The notes beneath the pieces are model-generated. The model had not been told where the DNA came from. It saw only the letters and a list, made by a program, of their open reading frames with translations, and made no database searches. A program made the position numbers and the translations under genes. A stretch of DNA of 64,000 nucleotides from Halopseudomonas sp002296055 (GTDB taxonomy: Bacteria > Pseudomonadota > Gammaproteobacteria > Pseudomonadales > Pseudomonadaceae): assembly GCF_050876985.1 (NCBI RefSeq), contig NZ_JBPAPP010000002.1; one strand, 5' to 3'. Shown in pieces: positions 19,897 through 28,117 of the stretch; positions within the stretch are counted from its first letter, which is position 1; each line of letters starts with the position of its first letter.

Positions 19897-20592
19897 CTAA
19901 CGGGGAAGATCAGGCAGGCGCCAGTCGATGGGCGCCCGCCCATGACTGACAAGATAGTCGTTGGCGGCGGAAAAGTGGCCGTTGCCGATAAATCCGCGAT
20001 GGGCGGACAACGGGGAAGGATGTACCGAGGTCAGCACGCAATGACGTTCACGGTCGATCTGCTCGCCCTTGCGCTGGGCATAACTGCCCCAGAGCATAAA
20101 CACGCAATGCTCACGTTGCGCATTGATCAGCTCGATAACCTTCGAAGTAAAACGCTCCCAACCGCGCTTGGCGTGGGACCCAGCCTGCGCCTGCTCAACC
20201 GTCAGTACCGCATTGAGCAGCAGAACGCCCTGCTCCGCCCAGGACTGCAAGCAGCCATGGGGCGGAATGGGCAACCCCAAATCGCGATGAATTTCCTTGA
20301 AGATATTCTGCAGCGACGGCGGCGTGCGCACACCGGGCGGCACCGAGAAGCTCAGCCCGTGGGCCTGCCCCGGCCCGTGATAGGGGTCCTGACCGATGAT
20401 TACCACGCGGACCTGGTCCAGCGCCGTAGAGTTAAGCGCGTTGAAGACCTGCGGCCCTGGCGGAAAGATTGTCTTGCCGGCAGCCTTCTCCTGCTGCAAG
20501 AAGCTGCGCAGCTGCTGCATGTACGGCTGTTCAAACTCGCCCTGCAGCTCGCCCAGCCAGCTATCGTCCAGTTGAATTGGCCGCTCACCCAC
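19897..20592 (-). CDS. ung: Uracil-DNA glycosylase
   Basis: A 231-residue family 1 UDG that removes uracil from DNA and starts base-excision repair. The water-activating loop GQDPYHGPGQAHGL has catalytic Asp69. LLLNAVLTVEQAQAGSH carries the uracil-binding Asn, and HPSPLSAHRGF has the minor-groove loop with His191. Length is normal. It follows a small membrane-protein gene by 3 bp and ends 74 bp before the enoyl-CoA hydratase start. Confidence 0.96.
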   Translation of the reverse strand: MGERPIQLDDSWLGELQGEFEQPYMQQLRSFLQQEKAAGKTIFPPGPQVFNALNSTALDQVRVVIIGQDPYHGPGQAHGLSFSVPPGVRTPPSLQNIFKEIHRDLGLPIPPHGCLQSWAEQGVLLLNAVLTVEQAQAGSHAKRGWERFTSKVIELINAQREHCVFMLWGSYAQRKGEQIDRERHCVLTSVHPSPLSAHRGFIGNGHFSAANDYLVSHGRAPIDWRLPDLPR

Positions 20593-20595
20593 TAC

Positions 20596-20928
20596 TTATT
20601 CCTCCAGCGCCGGAACCACCTGATTGACGCACCGCACCACCCGGTCGCGATTATCACGCAGCACGCCGGACAGGCCATTCATGTGGCTAGCGTGCAGCAC
20701 CAGAATGCCATCCACACACTCAGCCTCGTGCTTGGCCGGGTTGCTACGCAGATTACCCGCCTCTTCAGAGCCCACCGTTACCACGCGGTAGTCAGCCAGC
20801 TCGAGGCCCTTCTCGGGATTAACGAAATTGAGATAGCCATACAGGTGCAGCACCGCAACGGTCAGCACCACAGTGACGATGGCGGTGAGGATAAGGGGTA
20901 GCTTGTTGATTTCCTGCGCTTGCGACAT
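20596..20928 (-). CDS. Small membrane-anchored protein of unknown function
   Basis: A 110-residue protein with one N-terminal membrane helix (about residues 11-32, PLILTAIVTVVLTVAVLHLY) followed by an about 75-residue periplasmic-type domain. The domain contains two cysteines (AECVDG, VRCVNQ) that could form a disulfide. No family was recognised with confidence. A GGAG site lies before the ATG. It sits between the DUF1704 gene (12 bp gap) and ung (3 bp gap), so all three are likely one transcript. Gene order next to ung is shared with other Pseudomonas, which argues for a real gene. Confidence 0.75.
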   Translation of the reverse strand: MSQAQEINKLPLILTAIVTVVLTVAVLHLYGYLNFVNPEKGLELADYRVVTVGSEEAGNLRSNPAKHEAECVDGILVLHASHMNGLSGVLRDNRDRVVRCVNQVVPALEE

Positions 20929-20940
20929 CAGTAACTCCGC

Positions 20941-22221
20941 TTACAGAATATTGGCGTAGTCGGCTTCGACCCGCTCCAGACTCAGATTGTTGAGAAAGCC
21001 CGAGAAACACATCCAGGCACTCAGGGCGTTGAGATCAGCAAAGGGCGCCGGCAGATAGCGCGGCGGCACCACCAGCCCCTCTTCCACCAGCTGCCCCAGG
21101 GTGCGCATGTCTTCCAGCGTGGTCTTGCCACAAAACAGCAGCGGAATTTGCTGCAGCTTGCCTTTACGCACCGCCAGCTGAATGTAGTTGTAGGTGAGGA
21201 TAAACCCCTTCAGGTAAACCAGATCCTTGGTAAACGGCAGCCCTTCGCTGGAGGAGCCACGGAATACGCGGCTGGCATTGTTGTAGCTGTCGTCGCGCGA
21301 GTAGCCTTCGTCCCGGTAAAACTGGAAGACATCCAGGAAGTTTCCCCCGGTCTCAGCAATCTGAATCGCCCGAGTGCGATCGGTCAGCTTGCGCAGGCGC
21401 GCCGGGTAGGAGTTGAAGGTCAGCACCTCCATCAAAATCGCCAGACCTTCCTGAGTGACGGTAGAAGACGGCGGCCCCTTGGCCAGGAAGGTGCAGATCG
21501 GCTGATGCTGGCCGTTCAGACTGGTCGCCACGTGCACCATACCCTCGTGCACGGCAAGAATATTCAGATCCCGTTGATTGAACAGCGCATCAGTGCGGAT
21601 CTTGATGTAATCCGCGCCAGCAGCGGCATCAGCAACAATACCGTCGGACTCAAATACCCGCACCGCCTGGTCATCCGGAAACGCCTCATTCATGCGCGCC
21701 TGCAGAATCTCGACTGCTTCTGGCGCAGCAATGGTCTTGGGCTCTCGGGCCAGGTCAGTACGCGCAATATTCTTCAGCGACTCGCTCAGCGTGATACCCA
21801 GATCGGTCAGGGTCGGATCACCCGCGTGAAAAGCGTCAGAGGCCGCGCCGTAAAGCTCTTGCGAGATCAGGCCAAAATCCTGGGTGCCACGCGCCTCCAG
21901 CATGCGGATAACCATGCGGTACTCGCGACACATGCGCCGCATAATCTGTCCAACCGGGTTGAAACTCCCCAGCTGGCGAGTGACGTCGCGCTCGATATCC
22001 TGAAAAATCTGCCGCCGCTCGGCCGGATCAAAGCTCAGCGGGCGCTGAGCGTAGTAATCCGCCGTCACCTCCGGCAGCGCCTTGCAGCGTTTTTTGAAAA
22101 ACGCATCGCGAATGCCATCGTCCCACTTGATGGCATCCAGCACCCGAATCGGCGCCTGCGCCTCGACAATGCGGTCGGACAGACTGCGGATGACCAGCTG
22201 ATACTGCTCACTCTGTTTCAC
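20941..22221 (-). CDS. DUF1704 / QEGLA-motif putative tyrosine-carboxypeptidase-like metalloprotein
   Basis: A 426-residue protein annotated in relatives as flavohemoglobin expression-modulating QEGLA motif protein (DUF1704). The sequence shows HEGMVH at residues 225-230, an HExxxH zinc motif, and TQEGLAILMEV about 30 residues later with Glu258 as a candidate third ligand. This is the layout of the eukaryotic DUF1704 members MATCAP/KIAA0895, zinc tyrosine carboxypeptidases. A peptidase role is therefore likely, with an unknown bacterial substrate. The GTG at 22221 was chosen because GGGAG precedes it by eight bases; the frame extends to another GTG at 22251. Confidence 0.78.
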   Translation of the reverse strand: MKQSEQYQLVIRSLSDRIVEAQAPIRVLDAIKWDDGIRDAFFKKRCKALPEVTADYYAQRPLSFDPAERRQIFQDIERDVTRQLGSFNPVGQIMRRMCREYRMVIRMLEARGTQDFGLISQELYGAASDAFHAGDPTLTDLGITLSESLKNIARTDLAREPKTIAAPEAVEILQARMNEAFPDDQAVRVFESDGIVADAAAGADYIKIRTDALFNQRDLNILAVHEGMVHVATSLNGQHQPICTFLAKGPPSSTVTQEGLAILMEVLTFNSYPARLRKLTDRTRAIQIAETGGNFLDVFQFYRDEGYSRDDSYNNASRVFRGSSSEGLPFTKDLVYLKGFILTYNYIQLAVRKGKLQQIPLLFCGKTTLEDMRTLGQLVEEGLVVPPRYLPAPFADLNALSAWMCFSGFLNNLSLERVEADYANIL

Positions 22222-22242
22222 GGGGGTAGCTCCCTTGGGTCG

Positions 22243-22382
22243 CAGCTGCACGCTTCAAGCCGCACGCTATAAGCTGTCCATGCAGTCCCGTACTCTCGCA
22301 GGTTACACGAACCAGCCGATAATCATCATAGCCCTGATACAACTCGCACTGCCTGCCGCTTGTAGCTTGCGGCTTGCAGCTG
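22243..22382. repeat. Inverted REP-like arms between the DUF1704 gene and lysS
   Basis: An imperfect copy of a Pseudomonas-type repeat lies on the plus strand at 22243-22276 (starts CAGCTGCACGCTTCAAGC). A second copy lies on the minus strand at 22382-22352 (starts CAGCTGCAAGCCGCAAGC). The two could pair as long imperfect arms around about 75 bp. Next to it a perfect 8-bp stem, 22382-22389 with 22394-22401, spans the lysS stop codon. Confidence 0.5.
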
Positions 22383-22389
22383 AAACGGC

Positions 22390-23895
22390 TTACGCCGTTT
22401 CTGGCCGCATGTGCGGGAACAAAATCACATCGCGAATCGACGGCGAGTTGGTCAGCAGCATCACCAGGCGGTCGATACCGATGCCTTCACCTGCGGTCGG
22501 CGGCATGCCGTACTCCAGCGCACGAACAAAGTCGGCATCGTAGTGCATGGCTTCGTCGTCACCAGCGTCCTTCTCGGCTACCTGAGCCAGGAAGCGCTCA
22601 GCTTGATCTTCGGCATCGTTAAGCTCCGAGTAGGCATTGGCGATCTCACGGCCACCGATGAACAGCTCAAAGCGATCAGTCACGTTCGGGTTCTGATCGT
22701 TGCGGCGCGCCAGCGGAGACACTTCAAACGGATACTCGGTAATGAAGTGCGGCTGCTCCAGCTTACTCTCGACCAGCTCTTCGAAAATCATCACCTGCAG
22801 CTTGCCCAGCCCCTCGTGACCCAGCACCTTGGCGCCGGCTTTCTTGGCGATGGCGCGCGCCTTCTCGACATCGTTGAGGTCAGCTTCGGTGATGTCCGGG
22901 TTGTACTTGAGGATGGAGTCGTAGACCGACAGACGAACGAAGGGCTCGCCAAAATGGAATACCTTGTCGCCGTAGGGCACGTCGGTGGTGCCGAGTACCG
23001 CCTGTGCCAGCTCGCGGAACAGCTCTTCGGTCAGGTCCATGTTGTCGTTGTAGTCCGCGTAGGCCTGATAGAACTCCAACATGGTGAATTCGGGGTTGTG
23101 GCGCGTCGAGACACCTTCGTTACGGAAATTGCGGTTGATCTCGAACACCTTCTCAAAACCGCCGACGACCAGGCGTTTGAGATACAGCTCCGGCGCGATA
23201 CGCAGGAACATCGCCATATCCAGCGCGTTATGGTGCGTTTCAAACGGTTTGGCCGCCGCGCCGCCCGGGATGGTCTGCAGCATCGGCGTTTCGACTTCCA
23301 GGAAGCCGCGTTCGTTAAGGAAGCGGCGAATGTGTGCGATCACCTGCGAGCGCACACGGAAAGTGTGGCGCGCTTCTTCATTGACGATCAGGTCAACATA
23401 GCGCTGACGGTAGCGCTGCTCGGTGTCGGTCAGGCCATGATGCTTGTCTGGCAGCGGACGCAGCGACTTGGTCAGCAGGCGTACGTTCTTCATGTGTACA
23501 TAAAGATCGCCCTTGCCCGAGCGCGCCAGCGTGCCTTCAGCGGCGATGATGTCACCCAGGTCCCAGGTCTTGATCGCTTCCAGCGTCTCGGCCGGCAGGC
23601 CCTTGCGGTCAACGTAAACCTGCAAGCGGCCGGAGGTGTCCTGCAGCACCATAAAGGCACCGCGGTTGAGCATGATACGACCGGCAATCTTGACCGGAAT
23701 GGCCGCTGCTTCCAGCTCTTCCTTGCTCTTGCCCTCATACGCCTTTTGCAGGTCAGCGCACAGGCTGTCGCGGCGGAAGTCGTTGGGGAAGGCGATGCCC
23801 TGCTCGCGCGCGGTGGCCAGTTTGGCCTTGCGCTGGGCGATCAGCTGGTTTTCTTCCTCATGTTGGGCTTGCAGGTCTTGTGGCTGGTCGGTCAT
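22390..23895 (-). CDS. lysS: Lysyl-tRNA synthetase, class II
   Basis: A 501-residue class II synthetase that charges tRNA-Lys. The N-terminal OB-fold anticodon-binding domain (about residues 65-150, IPVKIAGRIMLNRGAFMVLQ) is followed by the catalytic domain with motif 1 RFLNERGFLEVETPMLQ, motif 2 around FRNEGVSTRHNPEFTMLEFY and motif 3 GIGIDRLVMLLTNSPSIRDV. Length is normal. It lies 79 bp downstream of prfB, the conserved prfB-lysS order, probably as one transcript. Confidence 0.96.
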   Translation of the reverse strand: MTDQPQDLQAQHEEENQLIAQRKAKLATAREQGIAFPNDFRRDSLCADLQKAYEGKSKEELEAAAIPVKIAGRIMLNRGAFMVLQDTSGRLQVYVDRKGLPAETLEAIKTWDLGDIIAAEGTLARSGKGDLYVHMKNVRLLTKSLRPLPDKHHGLTDTEQRYRQRYVDLIVNEEARHTFRVRSQVIAHIRRFLNERGFLEVETPMLQTIPGGAAAKPFETHHNALDMAMFLRIAPELYLKRLVVGGFEKVFEINRNFRNEGVSTRHNPEFTMLEFYQAYADYNDNMDLTEELFRELAQAVLGTTDVPYGDKVFHFGEPFVRLSVYDSILKYNPDITEADLNDVEKARAIAKKAGAKVLGHEGLGKLQVMIFEELVESKLEQPHFITEYPFEVSPLARRNDQNPNVTDRFELFIGGREIANAYSELNDAEDQAERFLAQVAEKDAGDDEAMHYDADFVRALEYGMPPTAGEGIGIDRLVMLLTNSPSIRDVILFPHMRPETA

Positions 23896-23910
23896 GTCGG
23901 TGAATCCCGG

Positions 23911-23947
23911 AAAAAATCAATTCGGTTGTCGGCCCGCAGCGCGGGCC
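23911..23947 (-). terminator. Stem-loop and T-run between prfB and lysS
   Basis: On the minus strand a perfect 7-bp GC stem (23931-23937 with 23941-23947, 3-base loop) is followed after 14 bases by six T (23916-23911). The distance to the T-run is long, so it may be only a partial terminator or processing site in the prfB-lysS transcript. Confidence 0.3.
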
Positions 23948-23974
23948 ATGGCAGTGTCTCTTGCGGCGGCTGGT

Positions 23975-25070
23975 TTAGAGCCCCTTCTTCAGGCTGGCCT
24001 CGATGAACTCGTCGAGGTCGCCGTCCAGTACCGCGTTGCAGTTGCTGTTCTCAATACCGGTGCGCAGATCCTTGATGCGCGACTGATCGAGCACGTAGGA
24101 GCGAATCTGGTGCCCCCAGCCGATATCGGACTTGGTGTCTTCCAGCGCCTGAGCGGCCTCGGTGCGCTTCATCATTTCCAGCTCGTACAACTTGGCACGC
24201 AACATCTTCATGGCGTGGTCCTTGTTGGCGTGCTGCGAGCGCTGGTTCTGGCAACTGACCACAGTGTTGGTCGGAATGTGGGTAATCCGTACCGCCGAGT
24301 CGGTGGTGTTAACGTGCTGACCACCGGCACCCGATGAACGATAGGTGTCGATACGCAAGTCTGCCGGGTTGATATCAATTTCGATATCGTCGTCAATCTC
24401 GGGGGAGGCAAATACCGCCGAGAACGAGGTGTGACGGCGGTTGCCGGAGTCAAACGGGCTCTTGCGCACCAGGCGATGTACGCCAATTTCGGTACGTAGC
24501 CAGCCAAAGGCGTACTCGCCGCGGATGTGCACGGTCGCGCTCTTGATACCGGCGACTTCGCCCTCGGACAGTTCAACAATTTCCGCATCAAAGCCGTGCT
24601 GATCCGCCCAGCGCAGATACATGCGCAGCAAAATGTTGGCCCAATCCTGCGCTTCGGTACCGCCAGAGCCGGCCTGAATATCCAGATAGCAGTTGTTGGC
24701 GTCCATATCACCGCTGAACATGCGGCGGAATTCGAGCTTCTCAAGCGCCTCTTGCAGACGCTGCAGCTCGGCTACCACATCATCAACCGCGCCTTCGTCG
24801 CCCTCTTCGGCGGCCATTTCGAGCAGCTCGCCAGCGTCGGCCAGGCCACCGCTCATCTCATCCAGGGTGCCGACAATCTCGGCCAGCTGGGCACGCTCAC
24901 GCCCGAGGTTCTGGGCACGCTCGGGTTCATTCCAGACGCTGGGGTCTTCCAGCTCGCGCTCTACTTCGGTCAGACGATCACGTTTGTGATCGTAGTCAAA
25001 GATACCCCCTGATGGTTTCAGAGCGGCTGCGCAGATCTTTGATGGTGTTCAGAATCGGATTGATTTCCAT
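23975..25070 (-). CDS. prfB: Peptide chain release factor 2, with programmed +1 frameshift
   Basis: RF2 recognises UGA and UAA and releases the finished protein. The gene is split. A 24-codon frame from ATG 25070 (MEINPILNTIKDLRSRSETI, then RGYL) ends at an in-frame TGA (24998-24996). A second frame continues in +1 with Asp-Tyr-Asp-His-Lys and runs to 23975. The joined product is 364 residues, one shorter than E. coli RF2. It contains the GGQ motif as SSGAGGQHVN and an intact C-terminal domain. Calling only the second frame from an internal ATG (24856) would lose 71 residues. lysS follows downstream. Confidence 0.95.
24995..25010 (-). promoter_or_regulatory. prfB programmed frameshift site
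   Basis: The minus strand reads AGGGGGTATCTTTGAC: an internal Shine-Dalgarno-like AGGGGG three bases before CTT, then TGA and C. This is the canonical RF2 autoregulatory slip site. Low RF2 slows termination at TGA and favours the +1 shift that makes more RF2. Confidence 0.93.
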
Positions 25071-25145
25071 GGTGACGGACCCCGGCAGGCAAAAGCCGCC
25101 ATTGTAGCGGAAATCACACAGGGAGTGCAGCGCTGCTCGGTACGC

Positions 25146-25568
25146 TCAGGCGCGGGCAGCAAAGGCGCGCAAAAACACCAGCGTACCTATGCCCCAGAGC
25201 GCATTGAGGATAAATCCAATAGCAAAACGGGGCGCAAACTGCTGCCAGTCCAGCCCATAGCCCTTGAGCGGAAACACCACCAACAGCGCAACCAGAGTCA
25301 GCGCCACACCGCCGAACAAAGCCGCCTTGAGCCAAAGCCACTGCTTATCCATGCGCGACAGCGCAACCACCAGCACCAGCCCCCAGACGCCGCCCCAGAA
25401 GGCGGACGAAACAACCGCAGGAACGCCCAGCGGCTCAGTGGCAGTCAGGGCAAAGGCCGGAAACGGGACAACGCCGAGTCCGTGCAGCAATGCCAACGCC
25501 GGCTGATGAAAACAGAAGACCGCCAAAAAGCCTGCCACAAACGCCAGAAACCCGTTTCGCATGAGCAT
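25146..25568 (-). CDS. Four-helix inner-membrane protein of unknown function
   Basis: A protein of about 140 residues with four predicted membrane helices (near residues 5-30, 47-68, 77-98 and 112-136) and short loops (SRMDKQW, KGYGLDWQQF). No family was recognised. The start is ambiguous: ATG 25568 and ATG 25562 are two codons apart with a weak GGGG upstream. It lies 75 bp upstream of prfB on the same strand and 19 bp after the end of the GGDEF-EAL gene, so it could be transcribed with either. Hydropathy is regular throughout, which supports a real gene. Confidence 0.7.
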   Translation of the reverse strand: MLMRNGFLAFVAGFLAVFCFHQPALALLHGLGVVPFPAFALTATEPLGVPAVVSSAFWGGVWGLVLVVALSRMDKQWLWLKAALFGGVALTLVALLVVFPLKGYGLDWQQFAPRFAIGFILNALWGIGTLVFLRAFAARA

Positions 25569-25587
25569 CAAGCCCCGTCTGCCAATG

Positions 25588-27858
25588 TCACTGCACTATA
25601 GCAGTTGCCGCACTCGTCTCCAGCAACGGCGTCTCCGGTGATTCGATCACCGACAGCCGCTGCAGCACCGGATGAATGGCTGCCGCTGACTGCGGTCGAC
25701 TGAACCAGTAGCCTTGCACGAACTGACAACCTTCGTTGTGCAGAAAATCCATCTGCTCTGGCGTTTCGATACCTTCGGCAATCACGTCCATATCCAAGCC
25801 CTTACCCAGGCCAATGATGGCTCGACTGATGGCCTTGAGCCGCTCGTCGTTGGGTGCCTTGGTGATAAAGCTTTTATCGACCTTGATGATATGCAGCGGA
25901 TAACGGTGCAGGTAACCCAGGGAGGAAAAGCCGGTGCCAAAATCATCCAGCGCAATGCGTACGCCCATGCTCTCCAGTTCGCGCAATGCCGCCAGGGTGT
26001 CGGGCCCATCGCGCATCAGCAAACTTTCGGTTATCTCCAGCACCAGACTCGCGGCTGGCAAGCTGGTTTCCTTGAGAATCTGCGCCACCCGATCGGCAAA
26101 ACCCGGCTCTTGCAGTTGGCGACTGGACAGGTTGACCGAGCAGCGCAGCCCCGCAAGCCCCTGCTGGTGCCACTGACGTACCTGAGTGCAGGCCTGACGC
26201 AGCACCCACTCGCCCACCGCGACGATCTCACCTGACTCCTCCAGCACTGGAATAAACTCGTCCGGAGGCACCATCCGCTCGCCCTGCCACCAGCGCAACA
26301 GCGCCTCTACCCCGACCACCAATGCGCGGCCGGCCGATACCTGGACGATGGGCTGGTAATACAGCTCGAACTGGTCACGACTCAGCGCTTCACTGAGGGC
26401 GTTTTCAAGGTTAAGCCGTTGCGTCGCTTCTTCCTGCAGGCTGTCGTTGTACAGCGCCAGCTGCCCCTTGCCGTAGGCCTTGGCGCGGTAGAGCGCCAAG
26501 TCAGCCTCACGCAGAGCGTCTTGCTCATCGCCGTACCCTTTCATTGGCGCCACGCCAATACTCACGCTGACAGCCAGCCGGCGCGAGCCGGCAACGATTG
26601 GATACTGCAAGGCATGCATGATGCGCTTACCAACCAGCTCGGCGTCATGCGGCTGGGCCAGGTCATCCAGCAAAACGACAAACTCGTCCCCACCAAAACG
26701 ACCGAGGTGGTCTCCGGGGCGCAGGCAGCGTTCGATACGCTTGGCAACCTGAATCAGCACCTGATCGCCTGTTTGGTGACCCAGGCTTTCGTTGATCAGC
26801 TTGAAGCGATCCAGGTCGATAAACAGCACCGCAGCATGCCGCGCCCCGGGCTTGGCCTGGCGCTGCAGCGCCTGACTCAGCAGCTCACCAACCTGCTGGC
26901 GGTTTGGCAGGCCGGTCAGTGCGTCATGCAGGGCCTGATGCGCCAACGCCTGCTCGGTTTGCTTACGCTGGCTGATATCGGTGAGCGAGCCCGCAAGCAG
27001 ACGCTCACCCTGACGGTCCGTGGAAGCCACAGCACGAATCATCACCCAGATCAGGCGTCCCCAGCTATCACGTAGCTGGCACTCGACATGCAAAAATGCC
27101 TGCCGCCCGTCCAGGTGAGCCTGCAGTGCAGCCAGGAAGCTGCCCCGCTGCGCCTCGGGAATCAGCGCTGTCCAGTCGCTCAGGATGCGCGGAGCGCGAG
27201 CAGCATCCAGCCCGAGCATGGCTAACCAGCGGTCAGACAGATACAGGCGGTCGTCTTCGACATGCCACTCCCAAAGCCCGTCGTTGGCGCCACGAACAGC
27301 GCGCGCATAGCGATCTTCGCTGGCCTGCAACGCCTGCTTGTCCGCAGCAATATGGGTATCGGCGGTCAGAGAGATATCAAAAAAGGCCGCCTTGAGCAGG
27401 CAGCCGTACAATTGCTCAGCCAGCTTCGGCTCGCTGCGCCAATGGCGATTGATCGCCTTGTGCATGAAATCAAGATAGAAATGAAAGCCCGCCAGATACC
27501 ACTTAAGCTCCACGCCCAGGCGCTCGTGGGCCAACCCCACCAGCAGCCGCAAACGGGCGTACTGCATGTCATAAGGGCCACGCAGCAACTGCTGAAAGTA
27601 ACCCTGCTGCAGAACCTGCAACTGCTCCCTGCGACCAGGCTCGGCGAGCAGTTCGGCGCTACCTTCAATACTGTTGAGGTGCGCAAGTAACCCTTCGATA
27701 CAGTCGGCGTGCAAACGGTCCAGCGCCGGCAAATGCGCTGCCAGACAGTCAAAACCCGGCTCCCCCATCAGCAACAGGCGCAGCCGCTGGCGTACCTCAT
27801 CAGGGGTGAGCCCAAGTTGGCGCTGCATGTTGAGCAACTTCTGTTTCAGATCCGGCAC
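25588..27858 (-). CDS. Globin-PAS-GGDEF-EAL c-di-GMP signalling protein
   Basis: A 756-residue protein. Residues about 5-175 resemble a globin-coupled sensor (protoglobin) domain ending in AAFFDISLTADTHIAADKQ, which would bind heme and sense O2 or another gas. A PAS domain follows (about 180-300), then a GGDEF domain with intact GGDEF at 389-393 and an I-site RPGD at 380-383, then an EAL domain with EALLRW from residue 518. Both active sites look intact, so it could make and degrade c-di-GMP. The frame extends to 28011 through an inverted-repeat element. GTG 27858 was chosen because AGGGG precedes it and the globin domain starts just after. Confidence 0.83.
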   Translation of the reverse strand: MPDLKQKLLNMQRQLGLTPDEVRQRLRLLLMGEPGFDCLAAHLPALDRLHADCIEGLLAHLNSIEGSAELLAEPGRREQLQVLQQGYFQQLLRGPYDMQYARLRLLVGLAHERLGVELKWYLAGFHFYLDFMHKAINRHWRSEPKLAEQLYGCLLKAAFFDISLTADTHIAADKQALQASEDRYARAVRGANDGLWEWHVEDDRLYLSDRWLAMLGLDAARAPRILSDWTALIPEAQRGSFLAALQAHLDGRQAFLHVECQLRDSWGRLIWVMIRAVASTDRQGERLLAGSLTDISQRKQTEQALAHQALHDALTGLPNRQQVGELLSQALQRQAKPGARHAAVLFIDLDRFKLINESLGHQTGDQVLIQVAKRIERCLRPGDHLGRFGGDEFVVLLDDLAQPHDAELVGKRIMHALQYPIVAGSRRLAVSVSIGVAPMKGYGDEQDALREADLALYRAKAYGKGQLALYNDSLQEEATQRLNLENALSEALSRDQFELYYQPIVQVSAGRALVVGVEALLRWWQGERMVPPDEFIPVLEESGEIVAVGEWVLRQACTQVRQWHQQGLAGLRCSVNLSSRQLQEPGFADRVAQILKETSLPAASLVLEITESLLMRDGPDTLAALRELESMGVRIALDDFGTGFSSLGYLHRYPLHIIKVDKSFITKAPNDERLKAISRAIIGLGKGLDMDVIAEGIETPEQMDFLHNEGCQFVQGYWFSRPQSAAAIHPVLQRLSVIESPETPLLETSAATAIVQ

Positions 27859-27872
27859 TACTTGGCCCCTGG

Positions 27873-27990
27873 GGTCTGTTGACGTTTCGTTCGCCCGCCT
27901 GCCGGAGGCCCTGCGGGTTGCGCCTGTAAAGCTGCCATTCAGCGTCGCTTGTCGTCTATTTGGGGCGGGCGAACGAAGCGTCGACAGACC
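27873..27990. repeat. MITE-like 118-bp inverted-repeat element
   Basis: Terminal arms of 27 bases (27873-27899 and 27964-27990) match with only two mismatches in inverted orientation; each begins GGTCTGT. The 64-bp interior has no coding sequence. The shape is that of a miniature inverted-repeat transposable element. No clear target duplication was seen. One end lies 15 bases from the GTG of the globin-GGDEF-EAL gene, next to its ribosome site. Confidence 0.6.
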
Positions 27991-28117
27991 TAACCTGGCG
28001 AAACTCTGCAAGCCAAAGCGTGATCCAATCGACGCTCTTGTATCAAGGCATCAAAAACCAAAGTGCCATCAAGGTCAATCCCTGCCACCCGAATGGGCGA
28101 CAGTCACTGCTCGCGAT

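Noticed and set aside
22411..24006. 531-residue plus-strand open frame antisense to lysS and prfB
   Set aside because: It mirrors the codon structure of lysS, has no recognisable domain, and runs past the lysS-prfB boundary; long antisense frames are common in GC-rich genomes.
24857..25070. prfB as a pseudogene with an in-frame stop
   Set aside because: The TGA lies in the canonical RF2 slip site with its internal Shine-Dalgarno, so it is programmed.
27859..28011. N-terminal 51-residue extension of the globin-GGDEF-EAL protein
   Set aside because: It is a translation of the inverted-repeat element, low in complexity and Arg-rich, while a GTG with AGGGG lies exactly before the globin domain.
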